A DNA stretch of 64,000 nt from Lachnospiraceae bacterium (GTDB lineage: Bacteria > Bacillota > Clostridia > Lachnospirales > Lachnospiraceae), in assembly GCA_900767585.1 (NCBI GenBank), contig CAAFZP010000021.1, positions 4,804-68,803 on the forward strand, in the 5' to 3' direction. Within the stretch, counting starts at the first letter, position 1. Every line of letters begins with the position of its first letter. Made by a program: the position numbers and the translations under genes. Of the stretch, positions 53,269-62,414 are shown in pieces. The notes beneath the pieces are model-generated. The model was not told where the DNA came from. It worked only from the letters and a program-made list of their open reading frames with translations, and did no database searches.

Positions 53269-53377
53269 TACCGCGAAAGGAGGAGGACGCATATGTGCGA
53301 AGCACATATTTAGGATGCGTCCGACGACCTGCCGCCGAACGAATGTGAGGGGGCAATACCGCGAAAGGAGGAAATAC
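53269..53377 (+). promoter_or_regulatory. Leader with duplicated ribosome site and six-codon ORF
   Basis: The 16-bp sequence TACCGCGAAAGGAGGA occurs at 53269-53284 and again at 53357-53372, the second serving the response-regulator start. After the first comes ATG-TGC-GAA-GCA-CAT-ATT-TAG (53293-53313), a possible leader peptide MCEAHI. It overlaps the stem ATATGTGC/GCACATAT and the outer stem GACGCAT/ATGCGTC. This could couple or attenuate expression; it is a prediction from sequence only. Confidence 0.45.
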
Positions 53378-54073
53378 ATGTACAGATTTCTAATGATAGA
53401 GGATGATATACAGATCTGCGAGGTTGTGCAGGATTTCTTTGCACGCGAAAGCAAGGGAACGATTCAGGTGGAAACCGCACAGGATGGAGAGATTGGATTG
53501 GAAAAATTCTATGAAAACGAATTTGATCTTGTGCTGCTCGACATTATGCTTCCGGGGATGAATGGACTGGAGTTATGCCGATATATGCGCAGACGGAGCG
53601 TAGTGCCAATCATCTTCCTGACGGCGAAGGACACGGAACAGGACATGATGCAGGGATATGCGACGGGGTGCGATGATTATATGGTGAAGCCATTTTCCCT
53701 GTCTGTGTTATATGCGAAATGTCTGGCGATTATGAAGCGCGCGAAGGGTACAATACGCGAGGATGAGCTGGTGTGCGACGCCATCCGCATGAATGTGCTG
53801 AAATATCGTGTGACTGTGGACGGGAAAGAAGTAGACTTGTCACCAAAGGAATTCGCTCTACTCCGGATGCTGCTTGAAAATAAAGGCACATTGCTGCTAC
53901 GGGAACGGTTGTTAATCGGCATCTGGGGATATGATTATGAGGGCACAGACCGGTGCGTGGACAACCATGTAAGGAAACTTCGAAAGCACCTTGGTAATGC
54001 AGGCAGGTGCATTAAAACAGTGGTAGGAAAAGGTTATAAGATCGAGGAGACGTTACCGAAGAAAGGGGCGTAA
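53378..54073 (+). CDS. OmpR-family response regulator (second system)
   Basis: 231 residues; ATG at 53378 after AAAGGAGG. Receiver with EDD, phospho-Asp in LVLLDIMLPGMNG, LTAKD and VKPFS; C-terminal winged helix DLSPKEFALLRMLLENKG...CVDNHVRKLRKHLG. The kinase starts four bases after its stop. The two are enclosed by direct copies of a double-hairpin repeat. Confidence 0.93.
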   Translation: MYRFLMIEDDIQICEVVQDFFARESKGTIQVETAQDGEIGLEKFYENEFDLVLLDIMLPGMNGLELCRYMRRRSVVPIIFLTAKDTEQDMMQGYATGCDDYMVKPFSLSVLYAKCLAIMKRAKGTIREDELVCDAIRMNVLKYRVTVDGKEVDLSPKEFALLRMLLENKGTLLLRERLLIGIWGYDYEGTDRCVDNHVRKLRKHLGNAGRCIKTVVGKGYKIEETLPKKGA

Positions 54074-54076
54074 CAT

Positions 54077-55471
54077 ATGGAAGGAAAAAAGAAGAAACTG
54101 ACCGGCAGATGGAAGCGGGAAATGCGGAAGTACCGCTGGAATCTGATCTGGAAAGTAGTGTTGGTCAATGCAGTGGCATTGGTGGCATTTATGGCGGTAA
54201 GCTTGTGGGTGCGCGGAAAAGCAAATGTTGAGATAGGAAATTACTTTACGGATGCGCGGACTTCTGTACAGGACTATATAATCAGTGCGTTATCGGATCC
54301 GGGATTGCTTGAAGCAAGAGAGAAATTAATAGAAAACAAAATTGAAATCAGAGACAGACAAGAGGATCCGGATGGATTTTCCTTTCTGACACGGGTGTAT
54401 GAACTTGGTACGGGAGGATTAATCTATGAAAATCAGAATCAGAAAGCCGATGATAAACTCCAGAGATTTCTTGATGAACGAATGGAGATGATTTCCGGTG
54501 CAAATAAACCATATTTTCAAGTCCAGTTATATAATGCTGCAGGCGAGTCAGAAACAGAGAGCGGTTCCATTGGCGTAATATCAGAAGGAATACATAATGA
54601 GGCTCTGTATGGAAGGTTACGTGGAAATTATCTGATGTATGGTCAGCGCGTATACAATGGGACAGGAAAAGGATATGTTGTTCTGTCGGCAATGTATGCG
54701 AATCCCTATACCTGGTATCCGCAGATGTTTCGTATTTTAGTTGTTGGAGCTTATGGTTGTCTGATTTTACTGTTAGGATCAGTGTTATTGTTGCTGATCA
54801 GTTGTCGGCACAAGAAAGCAAAGCTGCTTGGAAAGGAGCAAAATGAGGAGTTGATGCTTGCCATCGCACACGACATCCGCGGTCCTTTGATGGCAATCGG
54901 CGGATATGCGGAGAATATGGGGCAGCTGATCGAGGCAGAAGAGGGCAGGCATTATCGGGACGAAATCCTGTCAAATGTCTCATATATGAACTCTATGATT
55001 ACGAACATGATCTGTTATCTGAAAGAGCAGGAGGCAGATAAAAGCGAGAAATCCGCGGTTTCCATCCGAGAGATATTCGAGAAGAAGACTGCGCAATATC
55101 AGGATCTGATTGACAAAAACAAGCTGACGATCGCAATTTGCGGAGATGTGAAGTTGCAGACGGATGCGAAGATGTTTGGTTATATTGCAGATAATCTGGT
55201 GACGAACGCAGTCAAATACGCAAAGCCAGAGACGGAGGTACAGATTCAGATTGACAAAGATACCGTGACCGTGCGGAATCAGGCAGCGCATATCCCGGAC
55301 TGTACGCCGGAGGAACTGTGGAGTCCGACCAAGAAGGGGGATGATGTGCGGACCGGCAGAAATGGCGGAGGCATGGGACTTGGCATTGTGCGTCGATTCT
55401 TAGATGCCTGCGGATATACCGGGGAGATCCGGATGGAGGATGGCGTGTTTGAAGTGGCAATTTGGTTATAA
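54077..55471 (+). CDS. Sensor histidine kinase (second system)
   Basis: 464 residues. Two TM helices (about 28-48 and 217-240) enclose a ~170-residue outside domain. There is no obvious HAMP. The H-box is LAIAHDIRGPLMAIGGYAENM and the ATP domain has DNLVTNAVKYAKPE and GGGMGLGIVRRFL. Organisation is that of a classical partner to the OmpR regulator just before it. Signal unknown. Confidence 0.9.
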   Translation: MEGKKKKLTGRWKREMRKYRWNLIWKVVLVNAVALVAFMAVSLWVRGKANVEIGNYFTDARTSVQDYIISALSDPGLLEAREKLIENKIEIRDRQEDPDGFSFLTRVYELGTGGLIYENQNQKADDKLQRFLDERMEMISGANKPYFQVQLYNAAGESETESGSIGVISEGIHNEALYGRLRGNYLMYGQRVYNGTGKGYVVLSAMYANPYTWYPQMFRILVVGAYGCLILLLGSVLLLLISCRHKKAKLLGKEQNEELMLAIAHDIRGPLMAIGGYAENMGQLIEAEEGRHYRDEILSNVSYMNSMITNMICYLKEQEADKSEKSAVSIREIFEKKTAQYQDLIDKNKLTIAICGDVKLQTDAKMFGYIADNLVTNAVKYAKPETEVQIQIDKDTVTVRNQAAHIPDCTPEELWSPTKKGDDVRTGRNGGGMGLGIVRRFLDACGYTGEIRMEDGVFEVAIWL

Positions 55472-55480
55472 TAAAGTAAA

Positions 55481-55525
55481 GCACACTGATGCGTGCGCAG
55501 GTCATCACGCTCCCGCGTGGTGACA
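55481..55525 (+). repeat. Double-hairpin interspersed repeat
   Basis: GCACACTGATGCGTGC, then GTCATCACGC-TCCC-GCGTGGTGAC. Follows the kinase gene by 10 bases in the same orientation as the 53154 copy and may serve as its 3' structure. Confidence 0.72.
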
Positions 55526-55530
55526 TGAAA

Positions 55531-56379
55531 TCACATAAAAATCGACTGGCACAGTTCCCGCTTGCTGTTCTTGCAGATCATATAGCTGTTGATAACCGGT
55601 GTTTCCAAGTCCAGCAGGGGAATGACACGGAGCTTGCCGGTCTCTAAGAATGGACGCGCGGTATCCGCAGGCAGGAACGTATAGCTTTCCGAGCCGAGCA
55701 AAAAAGGAATGATCTTGGAACAGTCATCGATTTCCAGTGAAAACTGATGGTAGCGCGGAAATAAGTTTCGGATGAACTGTCCGACATCCTGCAGGGCGAA
55801 GTTGCACATCAGATAATTCTCGGCAATCAACGCCTGCTTTGTGATGCCGCGCGCATACATCGTATTATAATAATCAGTCACTAAAATCATCTTATCCTGT
55901 TTGTAGACCTCGCAGTGATAGGATGATTTTTTCATAGGAAGATAGGTGAAGATCACATCGAAGATATCGCTTTGCAGTTGCTCCATCAGCAGATTGGAAA
56001 GACCAATCGTGATTTTTAATGCGTCATTCGGAAATTGTCTTCGATGCTCTAAGATGATTGGCGCCAGATGTCCTTCGTAGATCGAATCGGAGCAGCCGAT
56101 GCGCAAGTGGTTTTCATATTTGTGTAAGGAACTGATCTCGGAGAGCGATGCATTTGTCAGTGTGATGACCTTCTCGGCATAGTCCTTGAACTGCTCGCCT
56201 TCCACGGTCAGCTCCACGCTGCGGTTGTTGCGTGTGAAGAGAGCGATATTCAGCTCTTTTTCCAATTCGTGAATGCGGTTTGTCACGGTAGACTGAGCGA
56301 CAAAAAGCTGCGCGGCAGTGCGTGTGTAGTTCTTCGTATTGGCAAGTATCAGAAATGTATTCAATGCTTCGATATCCAT
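55531..56379 (-). CDS. LysR-family transcriptional regulator
   Basis: 282 residues. N-terminal winged HTH (NTFLILANTKNYTRTAAQLFVAQSTVTNRIHELEKELNIALFTRNNRSVELT) and a C-terminal substrate-binding fold with the usual LxIGCSDSIYEGHL start. It is divergent to the Re-citrate-synthase gene with 128 bp between. LysR proteins often control the divergent gene, using a metabolite of the pathway, so it probably regulates that enzyme. Ribosome site AGGAG. Confidence 0.9.
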   Translation of the reverse strand: MDIEALNTFLILANTKNYTRTAAQLFVAQSTVTNRIHELEKELNIALFTRNNRSVELTVEGEQFKDYAEKVITLTNASLSEISSLHKYENHLRIGCSDSIYEGHLAPIILEHRRQFPNDALKITIGLSNLLMEQLQSDIFDVIFTYLPMKKSSYHCEVYKQDKMILVTDYYNTMYARGITKQALIAENYLMCNFALQDVGQFIRNLFPRYHQFSLEIDDCSKIIPFLLGSESYTFLPADTARPFLETGKLRVIPLLDLETPVINSYMICKNSKRELCQSIFM

Positions 56380-56507
56380 AAAAATCTCCTACTATTCGAT
56401 AATTCGATTATTACTATCAAAATTATCTATTTTACATATAATATAGCATGTGCTTATAATGAGTGCAACAAAAATGGATGAAACATCCGAAGGATGGAGG
56501 ACGGCAT

Positions 56508-57878
56508 ATGCAGGAAATCAGACTAAGCAACAAGACGAACAAATTGGAATTAGACCCATACAGCTATCAGTTACAGGACGTGGAATCACCGGAGCTTTTC
56601 CGCGAGATGTTCCCGTATACGGAGACGCCGAAGATCGCATTTAATTATCGCCGGGTGCCGGAGAATATGCCGGAGGATATCTTCATCACGGACACGACAT
56701 TTCGTGACGGGCAGCAGTCACGCGCGCCGTACACAATGGAGCAGATGGTACACATCTATAAACTCCTGCATGAGCTTGGCGGTCCGAACGGCATGATCCG
56801 CCAGACGGAATTCTTTGTATATTCAGAGAAGGATCGCAAGGCGCTTGAGAAATGTATGGAGTTAGGCTATGAGTTCCCGGAAATTACAACATGGATTCGT
56901 GCGAACAAGAAAGATTTCGAGATGGTGAAATCCATCGGAGTCAAGGAGACGGGCGTGCTTGTGAGCTGTTCGGATTATCACATCTTCCACAAGATGGGGC
57001 TGACAAGGAAGCAGGCACTAGACAAATACCTTGGAATCGTGTCAGACTGCATTGAAGCAGGACTTCGCCCAAGGTGCCATTTCGAGGATATCACGCGTGC
57101 AGATTTCTATGGATTTGTCGTTCCGTTTGCAAACCGTCTGATGGAAATGTCCGAGCAAAGCGGCGTACCGATCAAGATCCGCGCCTGTGACACGATGGGA
57201 TTTGGCGTGCCATATCCGGGCGCATCCTTACCGCGAAGCGTGTCTGGTATCATCTATGGCTTGCAGCATTATTCCGGTGTGCCATCCGAGATGCTGGAGT
57301 GGCATGGTCATAACGATTTCTACAAGGGCGTCGTAAATGCGACAACCGCCTGGATGTATGGTGCAAGTGCCGTCAACTGTTCACTGCTTGGCATCGGGGA
57401 ACGTACCGGAAATGTGCCGCTTGAAGCAATGGTATTTGAATATGCATCCCTGCGCGGACACTTAAATGGGATGAATACGAAAGTGATCACAGAGATTGCG
57501 GACTATATCAGCAGAGAAACCGGCTATGAGATTCCGCCGATGACACCGTTTGTCGGCGAGAACTTCAACCTGACAAGAGCCGGTATCCATGCCGATGGCA
57601 TGCTCAAAAACCATGAGATCTACAATATCTTCGACACCGACACGCTGCTTGACCGCCCGCCAAAGGTTTCAGTCAACAGCACATCCGGCATCGCCGGTGT
57701 CGGCTACTGGATCAACCAGTACCGCAAGAAGAAGGGCATGTCGCCAGTCGATAAAAAATCGCCCCTCGTGCGCCGTGTGTACGATTGGGTACAGGAACAG
57801 TACGACGAGGGACGAATTACAATTATCAGTGATGCGGAACTCACACGACAGACCGAGCTTGCGATGGAAGCAGAATAG
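56508..57878 (+). CDS. DRE-TIM metallolyase, Re-citrate synthase / isopropylmalate synthase family
   Basis: 456 residues; start at 56508 (MQEIRLSNKTNK) with GGAGG ten bases upstream. The TIM-barrel catalytic core shows TDTTFRDGQQSRAPY (metal-Asp and catalytic Arg), EWHGHNDFYKGVV (metal His pair) and LLGIGERTGNVPLE. Length and the SRAPYT and PRCHFEDITRAD segments recall Re-citrate synthase of clostridia, which makes citrate from acetyl-CoA and oxaloacetate. Automatic annotation often calls it 2-isopropylmalate synthase. There is no leucine-biosynthesis cluster here, and the C-terminal regulatory domain of LeuA is absent, which favours Re-citrate or citramalate-type chemistry. Confidence 0.82.
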   Translation: MQEIRLSNKTNKLELDPYSYQLQDVESPELFREMFPYTETPKIAFNYRRVPENMPEDIFITDTTFRDGQQSRAPYTMEQMVHIYKLLHELGGPNGMIRQTEFFVYSEKDRKALEKCMELGYEFPEITTWIRANKKDFEMVKSIGVKETGVLVSCSDYHIFHKMGLTRKQALDKYLGIVSDCIEAGLRPRCHFEDITRADFYGFVVPFANRLMEMSEQSGVPIKIRACDTMGFGVPYPGASLPRSVSGIIYGLQHYSGVPSEMLEWHGHNDFYKGVVNATTAWMYGASAVNCSLLGIGERTGNVPLEAMVFEYASLRGHLNGMNTKVITEIADYISRETGYEIPPMTPFVGENFNLTRAGIHADGMLKNHEIYNIFDTDTLLDRPPKVSVNSTSGIAGVGYWINQYRKKKGMSPVDKKSPLVRRVYDWVQEQYDEGRITIISDAELTRQTELAMEAE

Positions 57879-57910
57879 TGAATGATTCGTAGATTCACTA
57901 TATACAGCGA

Positions 57911-58192
57911 AATATAAAAATGTGCAGAATCTATGTATTTGTTCACGACTGCATCTCAAAATAATAATATGTTTGGAACTTAGAAGTACTTGATGTTCTG
58001 TTTATATTCAGCAATGTTTGAACACGATGTTCAAACAAGCCGCCACTGAGCCATGGATGGCGAATTGGAGGCGGTTGCGTACGTTATTAATAAATAGCTC
58101 AGAACATCCTAGTACTTCTTAGTTTCAATACATCTGATATTTTGAGATGCGATTGTGGACATATATACACAGATTCTGCACATTTTATATTG
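57911..58192. repeat. ~280-bp imperfect palindrome between convergent genes
   Basis: Left arm about 57911-58000 and right arm about 58101-58192 are inverted copies. Shared blocks include ATGTGCAGAATCT, GCATCTCAAAATA, AGAAGTACT and ATGTTCTG in order, with diverged spacers. The centre holds GTTTGAAC/GTTCAAAC and CCGCC/GGCGG hairpins. It would fold into one long arm and acts at least as a bidirectional terminator. It may be a MITE-like element; no flanking target duplication is obvious because the pairing continues through the outermost AT-rich bases. Confidence 0.7.
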
Positions 58193-58223
58193 TGTTAACT
58201 ATATAGTGGATGTATGCGAATCA

Positions 58224-59546
58224 TTAACCAATCCCACCCAGTGCGATACCGAGGATCAGCACAAGGATACAGATTGGGCAGTACAGATATTTACAGACAG
58301 GTACATACTTGTCTGTAAATTTTTTGTCGCGTCCAAGGTTGACCTGCTCTTCCACATAGTTCTTGCCATAGACCCAGAAGAACATGATACCGGCGAGACC
58401 TGCACCAAGCGGGCAGATGTAGATGGACAGGACATCCATCCAGTCGGATACGATTCCCTGAATACAGATCGATACAATTACGCCGATCACGCCAATGACA
58501 AGGCAGGAGAGCTTGCGGTTTAAATGAAGCTTTTCCTGTACGGTTGCGATTGGTGCTTCGTATAAGTTAAGCAGAGACGAAAGTCCTGCGAAGAAGACAG
58601 CCACGAAGAAGATGATCGCCACGATATGTCCGCCCGGCATAGACTTAAATAAGCCCGGCAGGAAGATAAACATCAGTCCCGGACCACCCTGGTCAAGCTG
58701 TGCACCGGTTGTAGCCATGGCAGGGATGATCACGAGTGCGGCAAGTATCGCGGCAATCGTGTCGAACAAGGCAACACGACCAGCGGAAGCTGGGATATCC
58801 TCGTTGTCCGGCAGATACGAACCATAGATTAACGTTCCGTTTCCAGCAACAGACAGGGAGAAAAATGCCTGTCCCAAAGCAAAGATCCATGTCTCCGGCT
58901 TTGCCAGAGCAGAAGGCTCGACACGGAAGATGTACTTATAGCCGTCGATGGCACCCGGCTGGCAGGCGGTGTAAATCGCAAGGATCAAAAACAGCAGGAA
59001 GAACACTGGCATCATAATCTTATTTGCTTTCTCGATACCATTTCCGACACCAAACATCAGGATTATAACAGCAACTACAAGTGCGATGATCTGCCACAGA
59101 TTGTTGCCGAAGGCAGAAGCCATACTGCCAAAGGACGCAGCGAAGGAATCGATGCTGTCCGGGGCAAGTGTGCTTCCGGTAAATGTTCCGATCATATATT
59201 TCAGAATCCATCCCATGACAACGGTATACCCAATCGCCATCGCAAGAGAACCAAGCACCGGGATAAAACCGAGTGCTTCGCCGATCTTACGTTTGCCGTG
59301 GGATTCACAGGCGGCACCAAAGGCGTCAATCGGACCGGATCGTGTGCCACGACCGAAGCTCATCTCCCCGATGACACCAGTCGATGCAATCAATACAACA
59401 AAGATAAAATACGGGATAAGATAGGAACCGCCTCCATATAAGGATACACGTGTCGGGAACATCCAGATATTGCCCATGCCGACGGCAGAACCGATGCAGG
59501 CAAGGATAAATCCGAGACGGTTTGTAAAAGACTCTCGTTTGTTCAT
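58224..59546 (-). CDS. Sodium:neurotransmitter symporter-family amino-acid transporter (2)
   Basis: 440 residues, LeuT fold, about 12 TM helices: GFILACIGSAVGMGNIWMFPTRVSLYGGGSYL in TM1, ALGQAFFSLSVAGNGTLIYGSYLP in TM6. It is related to the gene at 51513 but differs in TM1 (TRVSLY instead of NKMGSN) and so may take another amino acid. GAGAGAGA-type ribosome site. The end faces the long palindrome. Confidence 0.92.
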   Translation of the reverse strand: MNKRESFTNRLGFILACIGSAVGMGNIWMFPTRVSLYGGGSYLIPYFIFVVLIASTGVIGEMSFGRGTRSGPIDAFGAACESHGKRKIGEALGFIPVLGSLAMAIGYTVVMGWILKYMIGTFTGSTLAPDSIDSFAASFGSMASAFGNNLWQIIALVVAVIILMFGVGNGIEKANKIMMPVFFLLFLILAIYTACQPGAIDGYKYIFRVEPSALAKPETWIFALGQAFFSLSVAGNGTLIYGSYLPDNEDIPASAGRVALFDTIAAILAALVIIPAMATTGAQLDQGGPGLMFIFLPGLFKSMPGGHIVAIIFFVAVFFAGLSSLLNLYEAPIATVQEKLHLNRKLSCLVIGVIGVIVSICIQGIVSDWMDVLSIYICPLGAGLAGIMFFWVYGKNYVEEQVNLGRDKKFTDKYVPVCKYLYCPICILVLILGIALGGIG

Positions 59547-59811
59547 AAATATTCTCTCTCTCTTCTTATTTTAAAAAATATCTTTTAATAAAATCAAAAC
59601 CTACTATACCTTATAACGCAGAAAAAGTAAAATGAATGTTAAAAAACGCATGTTATGTAGTTGTTTTTTTGCGGTGTGTGTATTACTATGCTATAAATGA
59701 TTAAGAACCAGAACAATAACCGGAAAATTGCATACAGGCAATGTCCGGCAACTATCAACCACAGGAGATATAAAGGTTGAAAAAACTTGATTATATGAGG
59801 AGAAAAAGATT

Positions 59812-60429
59812 ATGACAGAACAGGAAAAAATGCTGGCAGGCAAGATCTACGATCCGTCGGACGAGACGTTACTTGCTATCCGTACGAAGGCACATAAGCT
59901 GTGTCAGACCTATAACCAGACTGCAGACACCGAGGAGAAAGCGCGGGAGCAGATGATGCGTGACCTGATCCCTGATTGCGCGAAGGGCGTGTATCTACAG
60001 GGACCAATCTATTTTGACTATGGGAAATTTACGACGATCGGTGAAAATACGTTTGCGAACTTTAATTTCACGGTGTTAGATACCTGTCCGGTGCATATCG
60101 GCAATAACGTGTTCATCGGGCCGAATGTATCACTTGTGACACCGATGCATCCGTTCCGTTATCAGGAGCGCAACATCAAGTTCAAAGCAGATGGTACAGC
60201 ATACGATGATGAGTACGCAAAGCCGATTACGATCGGGGATAACTGCTGGCTTGCAAGCAATGTGGTTGTGACCGGTGGTGTGACGATCGGGGAAGGCTGC
60301 GTGATTGGTGCAGGCAGTGTGGTGACAAAGAATATTCCACCACATTCCCTGGCGGTCGGAAACCCATGCAAGGTGATTCGCCCGATTACAGAGGAGGATT
60401 CTGTCCGTGATCGCGAGGAATTATGGTAG
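59812..60429 (+). CDS. Maltose/galactoside O-acetyltransferase-type enzyme
   Basis: 205 residues. The N-terminal Mac domain (EKMLAGKIYDPSDETLLAIRTKAHKLCQTYN) is followed by a left-handed beta-helix of hexapeptide repeats (IGENTFANFNFTVLDTCPVHIGNNVFIGPNVSLVTPMHP..., ITIGDNCWLASNVVVTGGVTIGEGCVIGAGSVV). The catalytic His lies in TPMHPFRY. Enzymes of this kind acetylate sugars from acetyl-CoA. GAGGAG before ATG. It stands alone; the 264-bp gap before it is AT-rich with nothing certain. Confidence 0.93.
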   Translation: MTEQEKMLAGKIYDPSDETLLAIRTKAHKLCQTYNQTADTEEKAREQMMRDLIPDCAKGVYLQGPIYFDYGKFTTIGENTFANFNFTVLDTCPVHIGNNVFIGPNVSLVTPMHPFRYQERNIKFKADGTAYDDEYAKPITIGDNCWLASNVVVTGGVTIGEGCVIGAGSVVTKNIPPHSLAVGNPCKVIRPITEEDSVRDREELW

Positions 60430-60459
60430 AAGATTGACAAATAAAAAATCAAGAAATGG

Positions 60460-60488
60460 TTGACAATTACAACATAATAAGGTATTCT
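60460..60488 (+). promoter_or_regulatory. Promoter of the XRE gene
   Basis: Perfect -35 TTGACA (60460-60465), 17 bases, TATTCT (60483-60488). Confidence 0.7.
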
Positions 60489-60528
60489 GTAATATCGCTC
60501 TATTAACTAGTGTTGAAAGGAGTATGAT

Positions 60529-60825
60529 ATGAACTACAGACCTGAATATGATCTCCATGTAATTGGAACAAACCTTAGAAGGTTGCGCGAAGCAAAGCAC
60601 TTGTCTGTTGAGTATGTGCGTCAGTATCTGATGCTTGGAAGCGTACAGGCAGTCTATAAGTATGAGCGGGGCATCAGCTATCCGCAGGCAGATACGTTGC
60701 TTGCGTTGATGTACTTGTATGATGCAACACCGGAAGATATCATCCGGGGAAGCGTTGTTTCCTGCGGATACGAAGAAGAGGGCGAATCGCCCTCTTCTTG
60801 TGTTATATGGAGTTTTGCTGCTTAA
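60529..60825 (+). CDS. XRE-type HTH protein
   Basis: 98 residues. HTH: IGTNLRRLREAKHLSVEYVRQYLMLGSVQAVYKYERGISYPQADTLLALMYLYDATPEDII. The C-terminus is poorly conserved and its coding sequence includes the hairpin AAGAAGAGGGCG/CGCCCTCTTCTT (60772-60799). AAAGGAG before ATG. The stop overlaps the end of the convergent regulator by four bases. Target unknown; relatives of this size are common in Lachnospiraceae. Confidence 0.83.
   Translation: MNYRPEYDLHVIGTNLRRLREAKHLSVEYVRQYLMLGSVQAVYKYERGISYPQADTLLALMYLYDATPEDIIRGSVVSCGYEEEGESPSSCVIWSFAA
60772..60800 (+). terminator. Hairpin at the end of the XRE gene
   Basis: Perfect 12-bp stem with a short loop, within the last codons of the XRE gene and 22 bases before the convergent gene's stop. 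There is no T-run after it, so it may pause or stabilise rather than terminate. Confidence 0.4.
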
Positions 60826-62279
60826 AGCTGGTTTTTCAACTGCTCGATTTCTTCCTGAAGATAGCGGTTCGTCTCTTCCACACTGCATACATATCCGTAT
60901 TCTGGCAGCGTCTGGATGAAGTCCATGATGCTATAACACAGTGTATGTTCCGAGAGCGGAATCACCATAGATGTGCCATCTCTGCGGAGTAACATCAAAT
61001 AGGTGGATGAAGGTGGCGTAAATGCAATGGATATATTCAGGGAGGTATGCAGTTTTGCAGGGTTTAACAGCAAAAAATGATTATCATGTTCGTTTTGATT
61101 CGATTTTAAAAACTGGCGCAGCAGGTAAATGCGGTCCGGAATATCAAAGTGCGAAGCAAGTGAATCCGGGAAATTTACATTTTTTCCCTGCTCTGCAAAA
61201 AGCTTTAACCCTTCCATTGTAAATAATATGGTATGATCCTCCATGGTAAGTTGTGAGATACGTTCTAACAGTTTCTCACGGATGGCATTCTGGTATGGAG
61301 ATGGGAGCATGTATTTATCAATCATTTCCGGTGTGAGGTATTTCTCAATCGTTGGCTGGATATTCAGGCATAACGGATAGTTTGCGTTTGGATCCACACC
61401 ATTCAAAGACGTCAGAAGGTCTAATGGTGACTGGGCTCCGAAAGTCAGACAATTCGATTTTGCCAAAACATCCTTGTAGACCGCCAGAAAATGCGCGTGA
61501 GTGGCAGGATTGGAGACAAAAAGTGCTGTTTCATAATTGCTGGATAACAGGATGACATGCGTATTCGTAATGATATAAAAAGGAAATACACATGCCTGAT
61601 TCATGAAGTCATGACGCCCGGCATAGTAGTAATACACAGAGAATTTCCCTGGAAATTCTGAAAATGATGGCAGTAAATTGGACAGGATTTTCAAATTGTG
61701 CAGGTTGTCATAATTTTCGTTCCCTATCAGTGTTTTCTGGTACTCTACGAGATGAGTTACGGTAAGCGACCGGAATGCATCGTTGTAAAGCGGCCGGAAG
61801 AAAATCGGAACATACGGGTGGCTTAAATCTGCGAAGGTATATAAAAATGGATCTGTATTGTTAGATACATTGTACAAAGCGAGAGAGTAAATCAGATTGA
61901 CAATCTCGTATGTGCCATGCAGAATCGCCTGGTCTTCGAGTTTCTCGATATTGATGGAGCTGATATCAGAGGCGTGTGTTGTGTTTTGATAAAGCGCTGA
62001 TGACGGTAGTTCCAAAATCCGCTTGATCTCCATATGTGTCTGAAAACGTTCCTGTCCGATCTGTTCAATCAAAAAAGCCTGGTCAAGCTCCTCTTTGTCA
62101 AGCGGAGACAAAGAAAAATAAGGCAGCAGACGTTCGTAGATTTCTTTGGTGATTTTCCGCTGTCCGGAGAGAATCTTTTGCAATGTTGTCCGGTTAACAC
62201 CACTTTGGGTGGAAATGGAATAGATTGTGTAACCATTTATTTCAATATAATGCTTGATTAGTGTTTGAATGGATTCCAT
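60822..62279 (-). CDS. Large XRE-type regulator with unknown C-terminal domain
   Basis: 485 residues; start at 62279 (MESIQTLIKHYIEINGYTIYSIS) with GAGG six bases upstream; the longer frame to 62546 is Cys-rich noise. N-terminal HTH YTIYSISTQSGVNRTTLQKILSGQRKITKEIYERLLPYF, then about 400 residues with no recognised motif, ending in a coiled coil (EETNRYLQEEIEQLKNQL). It is divergent to the candidate sRNA and the ChW gene and is the obvious candidate to regulate them. Confidence 0.75.
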   Translation of the reverse strand: MESIQTLIKHYIEINGYTIYSISTQSGVNRTTLQKILSGQRKITKEIYERLLPYFSLSPLDKEELDQAFLIEQIGQERFQTHMEIKRILELPSSALYQNTTHASDISSINIEKLEDQAILHGTYEIVNLIYSLALYNVSNNTDPFLYTFADLSHPYVPIFFRPLYNDAFRSLTVTHLVEYQKTLIGNENYDNLHNLKILSNLLPSFSEFPGKFSVYYYYAGRHDFMNQACVFPFYIITNTHVILLSSNYETALFVSNPATHAHFLAVYKDVLAKSNCLTFGAQSPLDLLTSLNGVDPNANYPLCLNIQPTIEKYLTPEMIDKYMLPSPYQNAIREKLLERISQLTMEDHTILFTMEGLKLFAEQGKNVNFPDSLASHFDIPDRIYLLRQFLKSNQNEHDNHFLLLNPAKLHTSLNISIAFTPPSSTYLMLLRRDGTSMVIPLSEHTLCYSIMDFIQTLPEYGYVCSVEETNRYLQEEIEQLKNQL

Positions 62280-62380
62280 AGATACCTCGATATAACAAAA
62301 TACTGTATTTATTCTAAAACAGAAAACAAAAAAATGCCATGACCAATTATTACATTTTTTGTCACAATTTTTGTCACATA

Positions 62381-62408
62381 TTGAAAAACATGTCGTGCAG
62401 CATATAAT
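62381..62408 (+). promoter_or_regulatory. Promoter of the candidate small RNA
   Basis: TTGAAA, 16 bases, perfect TATAAT (62403-62408). Confidence 0.6.
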
Positions 62409-62414
62409 AAAACA

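Noticed and set aside
58224..59546. The two NSS genes as a recent duplication
   Set aside because: They share only family motifs; their protein sequences differ throughout, so the duplication, if any, is old.
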